DNA of 64,000 nt from Morella rubra (taxonomy: Eukaryota > Streptophyta > Magnoliopsida > Fagales > Myricaceae). Below are positions 24,316 through 36,665 of this stretch, piece by piece. The notes beneath the pieces were generated by a model. The model worked only from the letters and a program-made list of their open reading frames with translations, made no database searches and was not told where the DNA came from. The position numbers and the translations under genes are program-made. Where the stretch lies: contig CM025851.1 in the NCBI GenBank assembly GCA_003952965.2, positions 28,050,936 to 28,114,935 of the forward strand, in the 5' to 3' direction. Each line of letters starts with the position of its first letter. Position 1 is the stretch's first letter.

Positions 24316-26090
24316 CTTAGAAGTGAATCCATTCCCCATGCATGGTTATTGTGATCCGTTGTTTAAAATAAGCGAATTAATTACGTTGTGTTGTGTAGTA
24401 TTTAGATACCTGGATCGATGATTCAGTTTATCTTGATGTTTATGTGTTTCCTTCCCGATGTACTGTATATCATTCCCTGTTCTAGTCAGTCAATTTGAAC
24501 TGCATGTTCTTAGTGTGTATTTGCAGTGTTTGAGATGGCTGGCCTCCTATAGTTCGAAATCTTGATTATTTTTTTCAGTTTTCTGCTATTCATGGTTGTA
24601 TTAGTTCCAGGACGATATGATTAATGCGTCGTCTATATATACATATTTCCTCACTTATAAACATGAGCTCAATATTGTTATGAATAGGGAACACATCGAC
24701 AAACTAAACCTAATAATGATCCTATTTCCTTCCCAAATTCCAGTGTTTACATTGATATTCTTTTCAAAAACTATATATTCATGAACTGGGCATTGATTAA
24801 TGTCCCAGAATAATGTTTAAAAGTTAATTACTATTCTATATCTATAGTTAAGAAGAATAGACGTTGAAGTACATAGTGGGGTTGGAATATAATTAGACAT
24901 ATATATATATAGTTCCCTCGTAACTTTTGATTCGAGCTTTACTAGTTAAGTTCTCAGTATAAAGCTGTCGGTGTATATATATTAATTAACTACGCCTGGA
25001 ATCACGAACGGCAATCAAATTGCATATATATCTCTTCGTTGAACTTCTGATATTACACCGTACATAACCGTGAGAATCACAGAGGTTGACATCCACTGAG
25101 AATGAATTAGAAAAACAAAAAAAGGACTTTTCACCACAGAGGGAGATTTCTTCCTGCATGCCTTTTCTCTGGATCTTTTCTTTAATTTTTAGCCCTCTTC
25201 TCCTTATACCTTAAACTTTTGACACCTTTTTGATTGCTTCCCAACGGTCAATTAAGGAGTCTGGTTTCTCTGTAAATTCCTAATTGCTTTCGATTGATCA
25301 CCTTTAATGATCTCTATGCATGTCCAATTGGGACCTGTTCTAGATCTATTTTGTTGATTGATATTGTAGCAAATAGCAACGATAAATACTACGCCCTGCA
25401 ATTTATCGAAAATGACACGGATCAGGTACTGGTTCCACATGCAAAAGCCTGGTTGAAGGCGTATCTTGTCCATGTGCATCTTAAAAAACAGAGGAAAAAG
25501 GAGAGTATATAATGTGATCCACCCCTGCAGGCTGCATGCGTTATGGTCGTTAGTAGTGACACTGACTGTTCAGCCTTTTTTTAATTTCTAGAACCTGAAA
25601 GCAGTTTAGATTCTGCACTTACAATTCCTTTTTGGGTATTTTACTCCGGAAGCCTTTTTCTGCTGCGATTATGCCCTTTTTTTAAACTTCACCTGTCTGT
25701 TCCAAATCTGGTATCTATGCCTCTTAGGCGCAGCCAGTACTCTTAAACAATTACATCGGCGTTCAGGACATCGCTCGCCAATGGAGAACCGGGGCCCTCA
25801 CATGCGGCCAAATATGACCGACAGTCGCACCTAGTTCCTTTTTTTTTTTTTCCTAATAAAGAAAGGGGCGGTGGTGGTGTCCCTTCCCCAACACCCCCAC
25901 TGAAAATGGAGACAAATTTAATGGCGTAGAGCCTTCATGACAGCAGTGAGACACCAAATCAAGGTCTAGGCCATGCCTAAGATTCCTTATTAGGGAACGG
26001 CACCTAGTAAACGTTCTGTATGACAGAGAGACCTGGGGTGGATCCAAACCAAAAAAAGATTCAAATCAAAGTGTCCGCTGTTATAACTAT

Positions 26091-26440
26091 GCTTAATTAC
26101 AAATATAATATTTGTGATATTCAATTTTAACAAATAAGTCTTTGGAGTATAACTTTAAATGAACTCGTCCTTGTGGTTTATTTTTTAGACATATAGATCA
26201 TTTACTCAAATAAAAGTTAGTAAATTAATGGGGACAGGTTCGGGATAGATTGTTCGATCCCAAAAATGAACGCTTCCACTCTAAACCTATGTCGGTCTTC
26301 TGTTAATCAATTAACTTCTTGCGGACAAAACGAGCCATATGTTTAAAAAATAAAACACGGGGATCGACTTGTTTAAAGTTATACCTTAAAGATTAACTTG
26401 TTAAAAATAAATATAACAGGAAATGTATCGATAATTAAGC
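26091..26440. mobile_element. long-TIR MITE (MULE-like)
   Basis: A 350-bp element. The arms start gcttaattac on the left and gcttaattat on the right (reverse complement) and pair imperfectly over about 130 bp, including gtataactttaaa and tttattttttag-acatat on both sides. The flanks ttataact (26081-26088) and ttataatt (26442-26449) are alike but not adjacent to the ends on both sides, so the target duplication is only suggestive. Confidence 0.6.
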
Positions 26441-27423
26441 CTTATAATTATGAACTCTTGCTTTTATAAATAACAGAAACACTGATATCGTACACCTCTC
26501 ATTTATTCGTCTATCTTCATCTCTTCCACTAACAGCAAATGCTAGTAAATTACATAGTCTATTTGGACACTTAACACGCTATAGTTAGTAATGATTAACA
26601 TATATCGTTAATAAAAAAGACAGATATAGACAAAAGGACGTATTTTTGACAAAAACTTTACTATAAAGATTAATTTACAACTTTCTTTACCTCATGTTTA
26701 ATTTGAAATTTTGTTATACAGGTGCATTTAAGCCTAATAATTATTGCGATCCTGAAAACGAGTGAAGATAATTGAGATAAAATTAACTCGTAGTCGACCC
26801 GGCGCCACCGTCACAACCTTATCAAATCAGCACTGGGCTAGGATTGATATTGGGCTCTGTTCGTTGAGGCCTCTTGAATGAGCAGCTTTTAGCTTCTCAA
26901 AGACCTTTTCCACGAAAAAAAACCCAATCAAGAATTCTTCACTTTTCTCTTTAAACCTTGGGCTTTTTTCCTTTTGCACCTTGGGTTCCGGAACAGCACC
27001 CATAGGTGTAAGACAACAGAGTTTACCCAAAAAACGAAACGAAAATATATGGTTTTGTTGTTTTTTTGAAAATATTTTTTTGTAATTATTAAAAAAAGTG
27101 AGATATGTTTTTTTGGATGATGGTAAGAGTGGACTTTTTTGAATTTTTTTTTTTCTGTATTCACATGTACTACTATTTTTTCCCAGAGTCCATGAAAGAC
27201 TATTTTGGGTAACTTCCGAGGAGCAGCAAGCACACGGCTTCTTTTTCTCCTGTCCGTCTATTCACCCTTACAGTTTTTTTCCACTAGTTCTGCTGACAGT
27301 TGATTTTCTTTTATTTCTACGTTCCAATAATTTCTTCCATTTTTTTATTACAATAAAGTTATTATTTGCTTAAAAACAAAAAACAAGAATAAGCTAAAAA
27401 GAATGAATATCAACCGATGTCCA

Positions 27424-27537
27424 TGTAACAATCCCATAATTGGTTAAGAAAAGCATTTATATAAATTTAGAAGCACCTCCACTTGACAAATTGATTTTTT
27501 AAGATATAAATCTTCAAGTTTATGTGGGTTCATTATA
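27424..27537 (+). repeat. TRIM left terminal direct repeat
   Basis: Aligns with 27716-27837; shared words include ggttaagaaa, acttgaca, gattttttaa and taaatcttcaagt. The two copies differ by many substitutions and an 8-bp length difference, so the insertion is old. Confidence 0.88.
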
Positions 27538-27715
27538 AATGGTATTAGAGCCAATTGTGGGCTTTTGTGCTACCCTACTGCCACGCCTATGGAGTGGCCG
27601 GCCATGGATCCAGTGACACGGGCACAGCCCCAGCTTGATAAATAGAAGCCCCATAATGCCCAACTAACCATGATGCTCGATTAACTTGGACATTGGTCTT
27701 AAAAGGGTAGAGGTA

Positions 27716-27837
27716 TGTAGTAATCCGACATCGGTTAAGAAAGCATCTAGATAACTTTATAGAAATTTGGAGACACCTTTACTTGACAAGCCGATTTTTT
27801 AATATGTAAATCTTCAAGTCTATATAAGTCCATTACA
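27716..27837 (+). repeat. TRIM right terminal direct repeat
   Basis: Aligns with 27424-27537 and keeps the canonical TG...CA ends. Confidence 0.88.
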
Positions 27838-28913
27838 GTCCATTTACCACATGGCAAAATGCCAATAAACCCAAAGTAGTACTAATTGTCGTCCTCATCA
27901 TGTGTTAAATTTGACATTTATTAACAAAACCAATTGTTGGCCTCCTTTGTTGCTCACGGTATCATTTTAGATTTGTAATAATTCATATGGTTACTTCATC
28001 AAGACTCTAATTACCGTCAACCACGGGTTAAATCTCGATAGCTCAACCCACAATCAAATTTCATAAAAATCTTATCCCTTTTCGCTTTTATGAATAGCTC
28101 TTTGTAATGTAAAAATTAAAATATGGTTTTGTTTGTCCAAATTTATCAATTCACGCAACTCCTAATATGTCTTCTGTAATCTTTATAGTCAATAAAATAA
28201 TCTCTCTATTTTATTAAATTATTTATTTTTAATTACAATAAATATAAAAAATTCACTTAAATCTATATATTAAAATTTTTGCGGTTAAACCCGCTTAAAT
28301 TTTTTTTCTCTGTATTATTATAGGAAGGAAAAGCCAAGTGGAAGCTGGCTTCGTCTTTGATAGATTATTTAGGATATATTTTCCATTTTGGCTCGCAGGC
28401 TCCGAAGGGTTTCACGGCCAGAAAAAAGGTAACTGAAAGTCTGGAAATGGAAAGCATGACGTGACAGGTGAGTTAAAACGGCCTGCCTGCTCTCATCCGG
28501 AAAGACTCCCAACTCAACAGTGGTAAAAGAAAATCTAAACATAAAATCCGAAAAATATCCAAAAAGCCAAAGCAACCTGGCGGCGGATCCAGGAGAGGAC
28601 AATAAAAACAGAAAGGAGAGAACCCAAGTAGTAGCAATGTATATCCACGTTTATGAATCCAACGGCTAAAATCATCCTCTACTGCTTAATCCAACGGTCA
28701 CACTAACAACCGCGTCTACAAAGCCAACCCATGAATCCGTCGTCCTCAAAATAAATCCTCCCTTGGACCCTAATTTCTCCTCTTCTCTCTCTCTCTCTCT
28801 CGCTGTCTTTCAAACCAGAAGACTATTCTCTTTTGTTCTGGTGTTGTATTTGAATCTTTGATTCGCATTTATAGGGTGAATGCGAGAGCGAGAGAGGGAG
28901 AGAGAGAGCTAAG

Positions 28914-31900
28914 ATGCAATCCGGCTCTGATTCGAAGCCACCGCCGCAGCAGCAGGAGAAGCAGAATCAACGGTCGCAAATGCCTCAGGGGGCGCCGCCG
29001 CAGTGGATGGCGATGCAGTATCCGGCGGCGGCGATGGTAATGCAGCACCAGATGATGCCACCTCAGCATTACGGGCCTCCTCCGCCGCCGCCGCCCCAAC
29101 CCCATCAGTACTTGCCGTACCACCCGTACCAGCAGCACGTGCAGGTACAACACCCTCAGCAGCACATACCACAGCAGCAGGGATCTAGCGGCGAGAACAA
29201 GACGATCTGGGTCGGTGATTTGCACCATTGGATGGACGAAAATTACCTCCACAACTGCTTCGCTTCAACCGGCGAGGTCCATATTTTCGGTTTCTTTTTT
29301 TAGGCCCTTATTTTCTTTTTCATTTTCATTTTTTTTCTTCGTTATTCTTATTGCTATTGTATGACATGCCTAGAATACACGTGTATTGTTACATGCATAC
29401 GTAGATATATGGGTGTATACATGTGAGTGTATTTTCTAATATTTTTGTTTTGATTGGTAACGTGAACCCATTGGCTATCGAATAGATTGTTCTCGAATTG
29501 TTTGTAGAAATTGATACTTGGATTTTGATATATATTTGGACTGATGTTTGGCAAGCAAAAATTTTAAGAATTTTGAGGTTCTAGGAGAATATTTTGAGAG
29601 TTTTATTTTTTATGGAGGTTTGTAAAACGTCAGTGAAAAAAAATGTTTGGTCGTAGAATAAAGTAAGGACAGAGACAGAGAAAATTTGTTATAATTTTTT
29701 TTTTAATGACAAAGTATCGAAGTTGGTGTGAAAAATGTCGGAATTTGTGGAAATATTTTCATAAACAAACATCACTGTCACCTAACTTTAAAAAATAAAC
29801 TCTTTTACTTAGGTGATGTTTTGGATGCAAAAATTTTAAGAATTTTGAGAGTTTTACTGTTTATGGGATTTGTAAAGTGATGGTGAAAAATTTTAAAATG
29901 TTTGATTGTAAAATGATTTTTATTGGAGTTTGTTAAAAAGCAAGGAGAGAAGATTTCATGTATGTTTTTTCTATGAAAAAGAATTGAAGTGTCTGAAAAT
30001 GTTGTTAGAATTTGTTTGAAAATTTTGAGATTTTGATATTTGGTTGTAAAAATTGACTTTTTGAAAATTTTCCTTAAAATGTTAGAAAATTTTCCTAACC
30101 AAACATCACCTATTAGTAAAGCTTGGAGAACATTTTTGTTGTTTATGGTCTCGATTTTGATTGATGGCTAGGCTTTTCCTATTGCTGTTGTTAGCTTAGT
30201 TGTACGTGCTGGTGATTGGGTTTTTAATGTGTACGTTTAAATAATATGGGGAGGCCTAGAAAAAAGAAAGAAGAAAAAAGCGAACCTAAAACGTAGTAGT
30301 TTTTTTATACTGGGGATGCAGACGTTAGAGTGACTTGGGTTATACAAGAATGAGGTGGTGTTTGCACACGCCACCTAAAAGCAACACTTGGATTTAATTA
30401 GGTATAAAATAATCTCTCAAGAAAATTTTGGTTTGCAAATGCCACCTAAAAAAAGAATCTTACAGAAGATGTGTTTCATTAATTAGGTACCTGTGGTAAA
30501 ACTTTATTTTACAGATAATGTTGGATATATTTGGCACTTCCTAGTAGATAGTCTTTATCTCAGAGAGATAAGGTGTGTTAACCTCTAGGCTGAATTGCAC
30601 CAAGCCCTCCCTCAAGTGTTGCTTTGAGTCACCATAAAAAGGGAATACACTGATACCAGGGAAGCCATGGGAAACAGTCCTCTTCTGATATGATTTTGGA
30701 TCTGTGGATTTGATTGAAGTCCAATCAGTTATTGAAGTTGCTGTAGGAAAAAAACAAAAGCTATTTCTTGTCTTCTACAAGTTTTGGCCTCGCTTCCCTT
30801 AAGGATACAAGTAAAATATACACTTGTACGTATTGGATGCTACATGACTATTGGCGGCACCAGATGTAGGATGATGTTAGGAAGAGCTCAATGCGAAGGT
30901 GCAACTTTCTTTCTGAGTTCAAGAGAGATTTTCAGAAAAGAATCAGTATGTCTTCTAATGTATTTCTCTTCTTAACTTTAGAATTTTTTTTGTGGCATTA
31001 TTGAGGTAGTCAGATTGGGTTGATTGATGTATAACAGAGGTAAAGGAAATGTATGCTGAAAATAAGAGGTAAATAGCATACCATATTTAATGCAGTTAAT
31101 TGCATTAAACTTATGGTATGCCTCTTTATATATGTTGTGGTTTAACCTGTTCATTAAAGTCGGATGGGAGGAACAGATGCAAGGTGTTTCTGGTGATCTG
31201 ATTTTCTTTTTCCTTTCTTCTTTTCTTTTATTTTGAAAGCAAATGATTGCTCAACTTTATGTCATTTCACTTCATTGTAATGACAATTGGGGGTTTTTTA
31301 AGGCTTGGTTAATTCTGATTGTAAATGGTTCCTGAAATTTTTTCTTGAAAAGCTCTTTGAAAGCTAAAGTCATACTATCAGAATGATGCACTACTGCTTC
31401 AGACTTATCATGGTTTCCCAGTAATCTTTGGAAACTGACTCATAATGCTTCTATACTGTTTGTTTTTCGGTATTTCCTCTAACTTGCTGTCTTATGTCAT
31501 TTAGATTGCCTCTATTAAGGTCATTCGCAATAAACAGACCGGTTTATCAGAGGGCTATGGATTTGTTGAATTTTTTTCACATGCAACAGCTGAGAAAGTT
31601 CTCCAAAATTATGCTGGCATTTTGATGCCTAACACAGAGCAGCCCTTCCGTCTGAACTGGGCAACATTTAGTACGGGTGACAAGCGTTCGGATAGTACTC
31701 CTGATCTTTCTATTTTTGTTGGAGATTTAGCTGCAGACGTAACAGATAGCTTATTGCATGAAACATTTGCCAGTAGATATCCATCTGTTAAAGCTGCAAA
31801 AGTTGTTTTTGATGCAAATACTGGCCGTTCAAAGGGTTATGGTTTTGTGAGGTTTGGAGATGACAATGAGAGATCACAGGCCATGACTGAAATGAATGGC

Positions 31901-34900
31901 GTTTATTGTTCAAGCAGGCCTATGCGCGTTGGTGCTGCAACTCCTAGGAAGTCATCTGGATATCAACAATCACAAGGTATTTAATCGTTCTACCTTCCAC
32001 CTTAAGAAGTTTTACTTGTTATATTGGCTTGTTGTTTCCCTACGGTTAGTTGGAAGTATGTATTGGTCTCCAATACTGTGTTTTTGTCTTCTTTGATTGC
32101 AATAAGAAGTTAAGTTGTTGTAATACTTTATTCCTTCAGATATATTTTTAGGACTTCTTTGTATGTTTAAATAACAGTGAAGGATCTCATAGATACAGCT
32201 GCTATTCTAGCTTGAACTATGTGTAGTAGCGAAATCAGATCTGTCTGTGGAACTTTCCATTCTTTTCAAATGCCTTGTTGGCGTTTTGTGCTATGTCCTT
32301 GTTATGGCCGCTCTATCTTTGTGATTTTGCTTCTTTTCTTTACAAACTTTGCAGCTGATGGGTTTTCAATTTACTGCCTGAGGGGTGTTTGACCGTTCTG
32401 CCAGCACTAGAATGTGGTCTACCGATTTTGTAGAATATGGACTTCCAAAAATGAGTAGCTTTGGGCTTTTGTGTTACTTTTCTGCTTTTTTGTATCAGTG
32501 GACCTTTTAGTGTCAACGGACATTTTCTCTGCGTTTTTTGGTACTCTGTCCCATGTTTTACCTGCTTACTCTAACCGAAACACTTAAGAAAATTTGTTTT
32601 TTTTTTTCCCCCTGCACATCAGAAATATCTTCATTTACCATTGTCTGAATAGAAAGGTAGAACTTCCCAGCGAGTGAGGAACGATTGTTGACATTTGAAT
32701 ACTAAAAAGATTCTGATTTTAGTTTCTGTTCCTTATGGGAGTGACTGGAAGAGTGTAAGGAGCCTTGCCTTTTATTATCGTTCATTGTATGTACTCCTGA
32801 ACGTAACAGACTAACAGGACTTTGGAGTTTTTTTGGTTTTTACTAATAAGCCTTGCTAATTATCTTGTAAAATGAGCAAATAAAGACCAAATACCTTAAT
32901 GAAACTGAAATAAGATCATTGGATTGAAAGTCTAACTCATATCCATAAATCCAAAAATAGTAGAAGTACCCCGACGCCTAAAACTAGAGAAAACAGTTGT
33001 AATATTAGCATCTTCCTAATATAAACAAGCCCTAAACTAAGACTCATTAGCCATAGAAGTAGCGTAAGGAAGGCATTAAGTGTGCCTTATAATGAATTTA
33101 TGTATTGATTCTAAACAACTTTGGTATTTAAGCTTGCTTTTCTGGGAGCTTTTTGCTCCCACGAATTCTTCGCCATTTGCATAGCTTGTTTTCAGCTGTT
33201 GGACCAGAAATATCTGAACTTCATACATAAAGCTTAATTCCTTTTTGTTTGACCCAGAAGTAATGATGTCATCAGTCTTTGTTCCACATCATTGACACCG
33301 CAGTTAAATGTGCTGTTTGCCCAAAGGACCGGTTGATTGGAAAGACACTGAGTATTGGTGTTTATTTTCTCATTAGGCTAAAGATGCTTTAGGATATTAT
33401 ATTGGGTTTGGGTTTTCATTTCGTGTACCCATTGGACAGCAACCCTTTCGGGGGTTCGTTAGTTACGGATTCACTCTGCGTAACTTGACTGAATGCAGAA
33501 AGCCCTCCACTAACAGGCGATCGTGTTTTTCACTGAATTTCTTGTTACTCACATCAGCATTCTCACTTCTGATATCTCCAGGTGTTGTCACCAAAAACCT
33601 TCCCCGATTGGATAGCTATGTGGAACACATTCTCAGCTGTATAAATTATGAGGGCCTTGCTGTTTCAGTTTCTGAATCTTGACTACAAAATATGCAAGAT
33701 GCTGGTGTTGTACTCTGTGAAGAACAAAGTTCCTTCTGTAATCGGACTCTGTTCTAGGGCAGGATGCCTTTTTGCGTGATTGGCAGTTTGTGTTTGGATT
33801 GACTGTATGCAAGGGACATATATGTCCAACGCCAATTGGACGGAGTTTTCTGTCTGAAGATCTCTTTTCTCTGCGATTTTCACTTCTTTGTAATTCCTTT
33901 CCAATCCATTTGTTCTCCCATAGAAAAGTTTTTTTATTTTTCCTCTTAAATTATGATTGGATAGCTCCTATATTTGTTTCTAAGTCTGATTTGTTTTCTG
34001 AAATTTAAATTCAAGAAGATAACTTTGTTTGTTCTTTTTTTATTTCTGTTCGCTTTGGGTCTGCTCTCGTCTACCTCCTGTGTATTAGGGTTTATGTTTC
34101 TTTATTTTCTCCTTTCCAATGCCTATTCACTTATCAAAAAAAAGGTTGGTTGTAGTTGGTTCAAAGCACGGTTTGTAATGAAAGTGAGTTGCGGTTTATA
34201 TATCCATGGCTTATAACTTTGCCTTTGCTCATTTATATATATTTTTCTTCTTTGGCTTGGTTAGGTGGATACGCATCAAATGGTACTCACCTGTCCGAGG
34301 GGGATTCCACAAACACAACGGTGAGTGTGCATCTCCATCTGGTTTTCAATTATAACCATTGGGAGCTCCACGTTCTGTAGTTTTCTGACCCAAATTGTAT
34401 TGTAGATATTTGTTGGAGGGCTTGATCCTAGTGTTACAGATGAAGATCTCAAGCAGCCTTTCTCACAGTATGGTGAGATTGTCTCTGTTAAAATACCTCT
34501 TGGAAAAGGGTGTGGGTTTGTACAATTTGCTGACAGGTAGCATATCTGGCCAAAACTATTTCTTTTTTATATTATAGAACAGTTCATCAAAGCGTTTCAG
34601 TGAGTTGTAGCTTAATTGTGACCTCTTCCACCTATTAGAATAGGATGGAGGATGTCGTAGTGGGTTCTAAGACCTCTTGGATATATGTCCAACTTACAAA
34701 TATGAAGGAAAAAGAAAAGAAAGAAAGAGACTTTGTATTAAAAATTTTAGCATGTCCGTTTACTATAGGATTCTTTTAATCTCTCTTGACAGAAATAATG
34801 CAGAAGAGGCATTGCAGAAATTGAATGGAACAGTAATTGGCAAACAAACAGTGCGCCTTTCATGGGGTCGCAATCCAGCAAATAAGCAGGTAATCCTCTC

Positions 34901-35223
34901 TTTATAGGAGCTTTATCGTGATTTGCATTGAGCTACAAAAACAATTCATCTTTCTCATGTTATCTTCTCATAATTTGTGATTTTTTTTTTTTTGGTAGAT
35001 CTCATAATTTGTGATTTGTTGCTGTTTGTTTGTTTTTTCTGGGGTTTGGCAGTTTAGAGTAGATTTTGGAAACCAATGGAGTGGGGCATACTATGGAGGA
35101 CAGGTTTATGATGGTTATGGATATGCTCTGCCACCACCTCATGACCCAAGCATGTATGCTGCAGCAGCCGCTGCATATGGAGCTTACCCTGTTTATGGCA
35201 ACCATCAACAACAAGTAAGCTGA
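28914..35223 (+). CDS. RBP47: polyadenylate-binding protein RBP45/RBP47 family, three RRMs
   Basis: Six coding exons: 28914-29276, 31505-31976, 34265-34320, 34406-34536, 34793-34889, 35053-35223. All introns are GT-AG and the frame closes to 429 residues, normal for the family. The N-terminal 95 residues are Gln- and Pro-rich. RRM1 covers about 97-175 (RNP2 IWVGDL 98-103, RNP1 EGYGFVEF 137-144), RRM2 about 189-266 (IFVGDL 191-196, KGYGFVRF 231-238) and RRM3 about 298-367 (IFVGGL, KGCGFVQF 331-338). The tail is Gly/Tyr/Ala-rich and ends HQQQVS, as usual. Known members bind poly(A) and U-rich RNA, shuttle from the nucleus and enter stress granules. The family name is sure; RBP47 rather than RBP45 is my choice from the C-terminal NQW-x-GGQ style. 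A CT repeat (28785-28803) lies in the 5' leader. Intron 1 (2.2 kb) holds two related MITEs. Confidence 0.95.
29543..29773. mobile_element. MITE copy A in RBP47 intron 1
   Basis: The left end gatgtttggcaagcaaaaat and the right end (reverse complement tgatgtttgtttatgaaaat) form short TIRs, and the inner part (attttaagaattttgag, gttttattttttatggag, ttgtaaa) matches copy B at 29812-30110. Confidence 0.55.
29812..30110. mobile_element. MITE copy B in RBP47 intron 1
   Basis: Begins ggtgatgttttggatg and ends with the reverse complement ggtgatgtttggttagg. It lies only 38 bp from copy A of the same family. Left flank is TTA; the right flank reads TATTA, so the duplication is not exact. Confidence 0.65.
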
Positions 35224-36295
35224 AGGAACTGCACAAGTAGGCAATATCGAGCTAGACAGGGCAAAATTTGCTCCATCTCTCTGTAATTTGCTGGGTTCTG
35301 TAGAATTCTTAAGGACCTCTCCAATTGTGGAGTGGAACTGAATTTTGACAGTCTAAACTATTTCCGTAGGGATTTGATTAATTCTTTATTTAGAATTATG
35401 GTACTTAATGAGAAACTTACGTGTTGGAATAGATTTTCTTGTCTTGTGTTTATTCTTTGGGGTAGGGGTAGTTCTGTTGGGTTGGGGGGAGGGGATCTGT
35501 TTTTTCTTCTATAGGATGTCGGTATTTGATGCAAAATGTTTGCACCCGTTGACCTGAGATTAGGCAGTGTTGATTGGCCATGTGCATCAGTCGAATTTGC
35601 CTGCAATTGTACTCAAAGCATCATGGCTGATGAAATGACTATCAGAGGTTACTGTCCTGAAGAAGGGATTTTTATCAATCTATTTGCTCAAGTTGGTTCC
35701 GAGTAATTTGGAGTTCATGTTCTTTCAGTTGGACTACAGGGTGGTATGTGTGTCTTGCTGCTCGAAATCTAGCTGCGGTGCTCTTGTTGGGGAATTGGAA
35801 TTATAGATGTGTTTTGTGTATCCGAGTGGTTCGCATAGTTTTTGTTTGTGTTCTTGTTGTCTGCTAGGCCTGTTTGGGTAGTTTTATAGGCCCCTATCAA
35901 GTGGATTGAATGAGTTTCTGTGATAGGGTTAGTCCGCTAGTCTTCATATTTTGTGGTGGTCATTTCGTTATCCAAATATTCCAATTAATTGTCAAATCAT
36001 CCAGTGTGATACAGATGGTCGATCTCCATTAATTTTAATTCTAACTCTAATTCTCTAAGTCAGGTTAGACTCACTTAGTGTTTAAAAGATAGTTTTTAGA
36101 GAGAATTTTTTTCTTGTCTCTCGTGGCTATTTTAAAATTGAGTTGGTCCATCTTATGGATAGAGAATTTGAGGTGGAATTAAAATTAACGGGACAAGTGA
36201 TTTATGGCACACTGTGTGATTTAAAATCAAGGGGGACATATAGTTATTGACAATTGGTTAATATTTGTTCCCGCTAGTTAAGTTGAATTTTTTCC

Positions 36296-36367
36296 ATCTA
36301 CGAGGTCACTTGAATTGATGAAATGATTATTATCTACGAGGTCACTTGAGTTGATGAAATAATTATT
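36296..36367. repeat. tandem duplication 2 x 36 bp
   Basis: atctacgaggtcacttgaat starts both copies (second with one change), with only a few differences. Confidence 0.9.
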
Positions 36368-36602
36368 TTAGGACATAAAGAATTACACATGAAGCATTCT
36401 AGAATGAAACTTACTCTAGGGACCAATTTGGAATTGACTAGTAGACTAATTAAAACCTTTAAAACAAATTGATTGACATTCTTTTTTACAATAAAAAAGC
36501 AATTGAATATTTATTTGTACTTTTTTTTTTTTATTGAATTGACATTTTTTTACAATTTGTCTCATCAATAAAAATCTTACTATTTACGTGTCAGTTTAAA
36601 TG

Positions 36603-36658
36603 TCTAGAATTTGTTGTTGAATTCTCAATCTCTAGAATTTGTTGTTGAATTCTCAATC
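36603..36658. repeat. perfect tandem duplication 2 x 28 bp beside the hAT end
   Basis: tctagaatttgttgttgaat begins each 28-bp copy and the two are identical. It ends 7 bp before the presumed left end of the hAT element. Confidence 0.95.
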
Positions 36659-36665
36659 TGATCAG

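Larger units (their letters stand above)
27424..27837 (+). mobile_element. TRIM retrotransposon, complete, with 5-bp target duplication
   Basis: A 414-bp terminal-repeat retrotransposon in miniature. The direct terminal repeats are 27424-27537 and 27716-27837 (start TGTA; the right one ends TACA, the left one TATA). Two bases after the left repeat lies a primer binding site, tggtattagagcc (27540-27552), one base different from the usual plant initiator tRNA-Met site. A purine-rich tract (aaaagggtagagg, 27701-27713) precedes the right repeat. The element is flanked by gtcca on both sides (27419-27423 and 27838-27842). The 178-bp inner part has no coding capacity, as in all TRIMs, so it depends on enzymes of other LTR elements. 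Confidence 0.9.
24320..28790. other. intergenic DNA with MITE and TRIM insertions
   Basis: No protein gene is supported. Besides the two elements listed separately (26091-26440 and 27424-27837) there is a possible SINE-like block with a poly(T) run at 25839-25852 and GC-rich sequence to about 26045. The remainder is AT-rich and without clear structure. Confidence 0.5.
35224..36665. other. RBP47 3' UTR and intergenic DNA
   Basis: The first several hundred bases are probably the RBP47 3' UTR (long T/G-rich, no frame). Two small tandem duplications lie before the hAT element: 36296-36367 and 36603-36658. No gene seen. Confidence 0.5.

Noticed and set aside
25294..25512. Plus-strand frame of 72 codons with alternating hydrophobic residues
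   Set aside because: No signal peptide or motif and not supported by promoter or splice context.
27424..27837. Remnant of a large LTR retrotransposon
   Set aside because: The target duplication on both sides and the 178-bp inner part show that it is complete as a TRIM; no gag or pol was lost.
28869..29252. Long minus-strand frames opposite RBP47 exon 1
   Set aside because: They are the shadow of the Gln/Pro-rich coding exon; composition (Arg/Leu or Ala runs) is explained by the CAG/CCG repeats on the plus strand.
33485..33904. Frames in RBP47 intron 2 as a possible missed exon
   Set aside because: Exons 2 and 3 join in phase (G + GTGGATAC) and match the family without extra residues.
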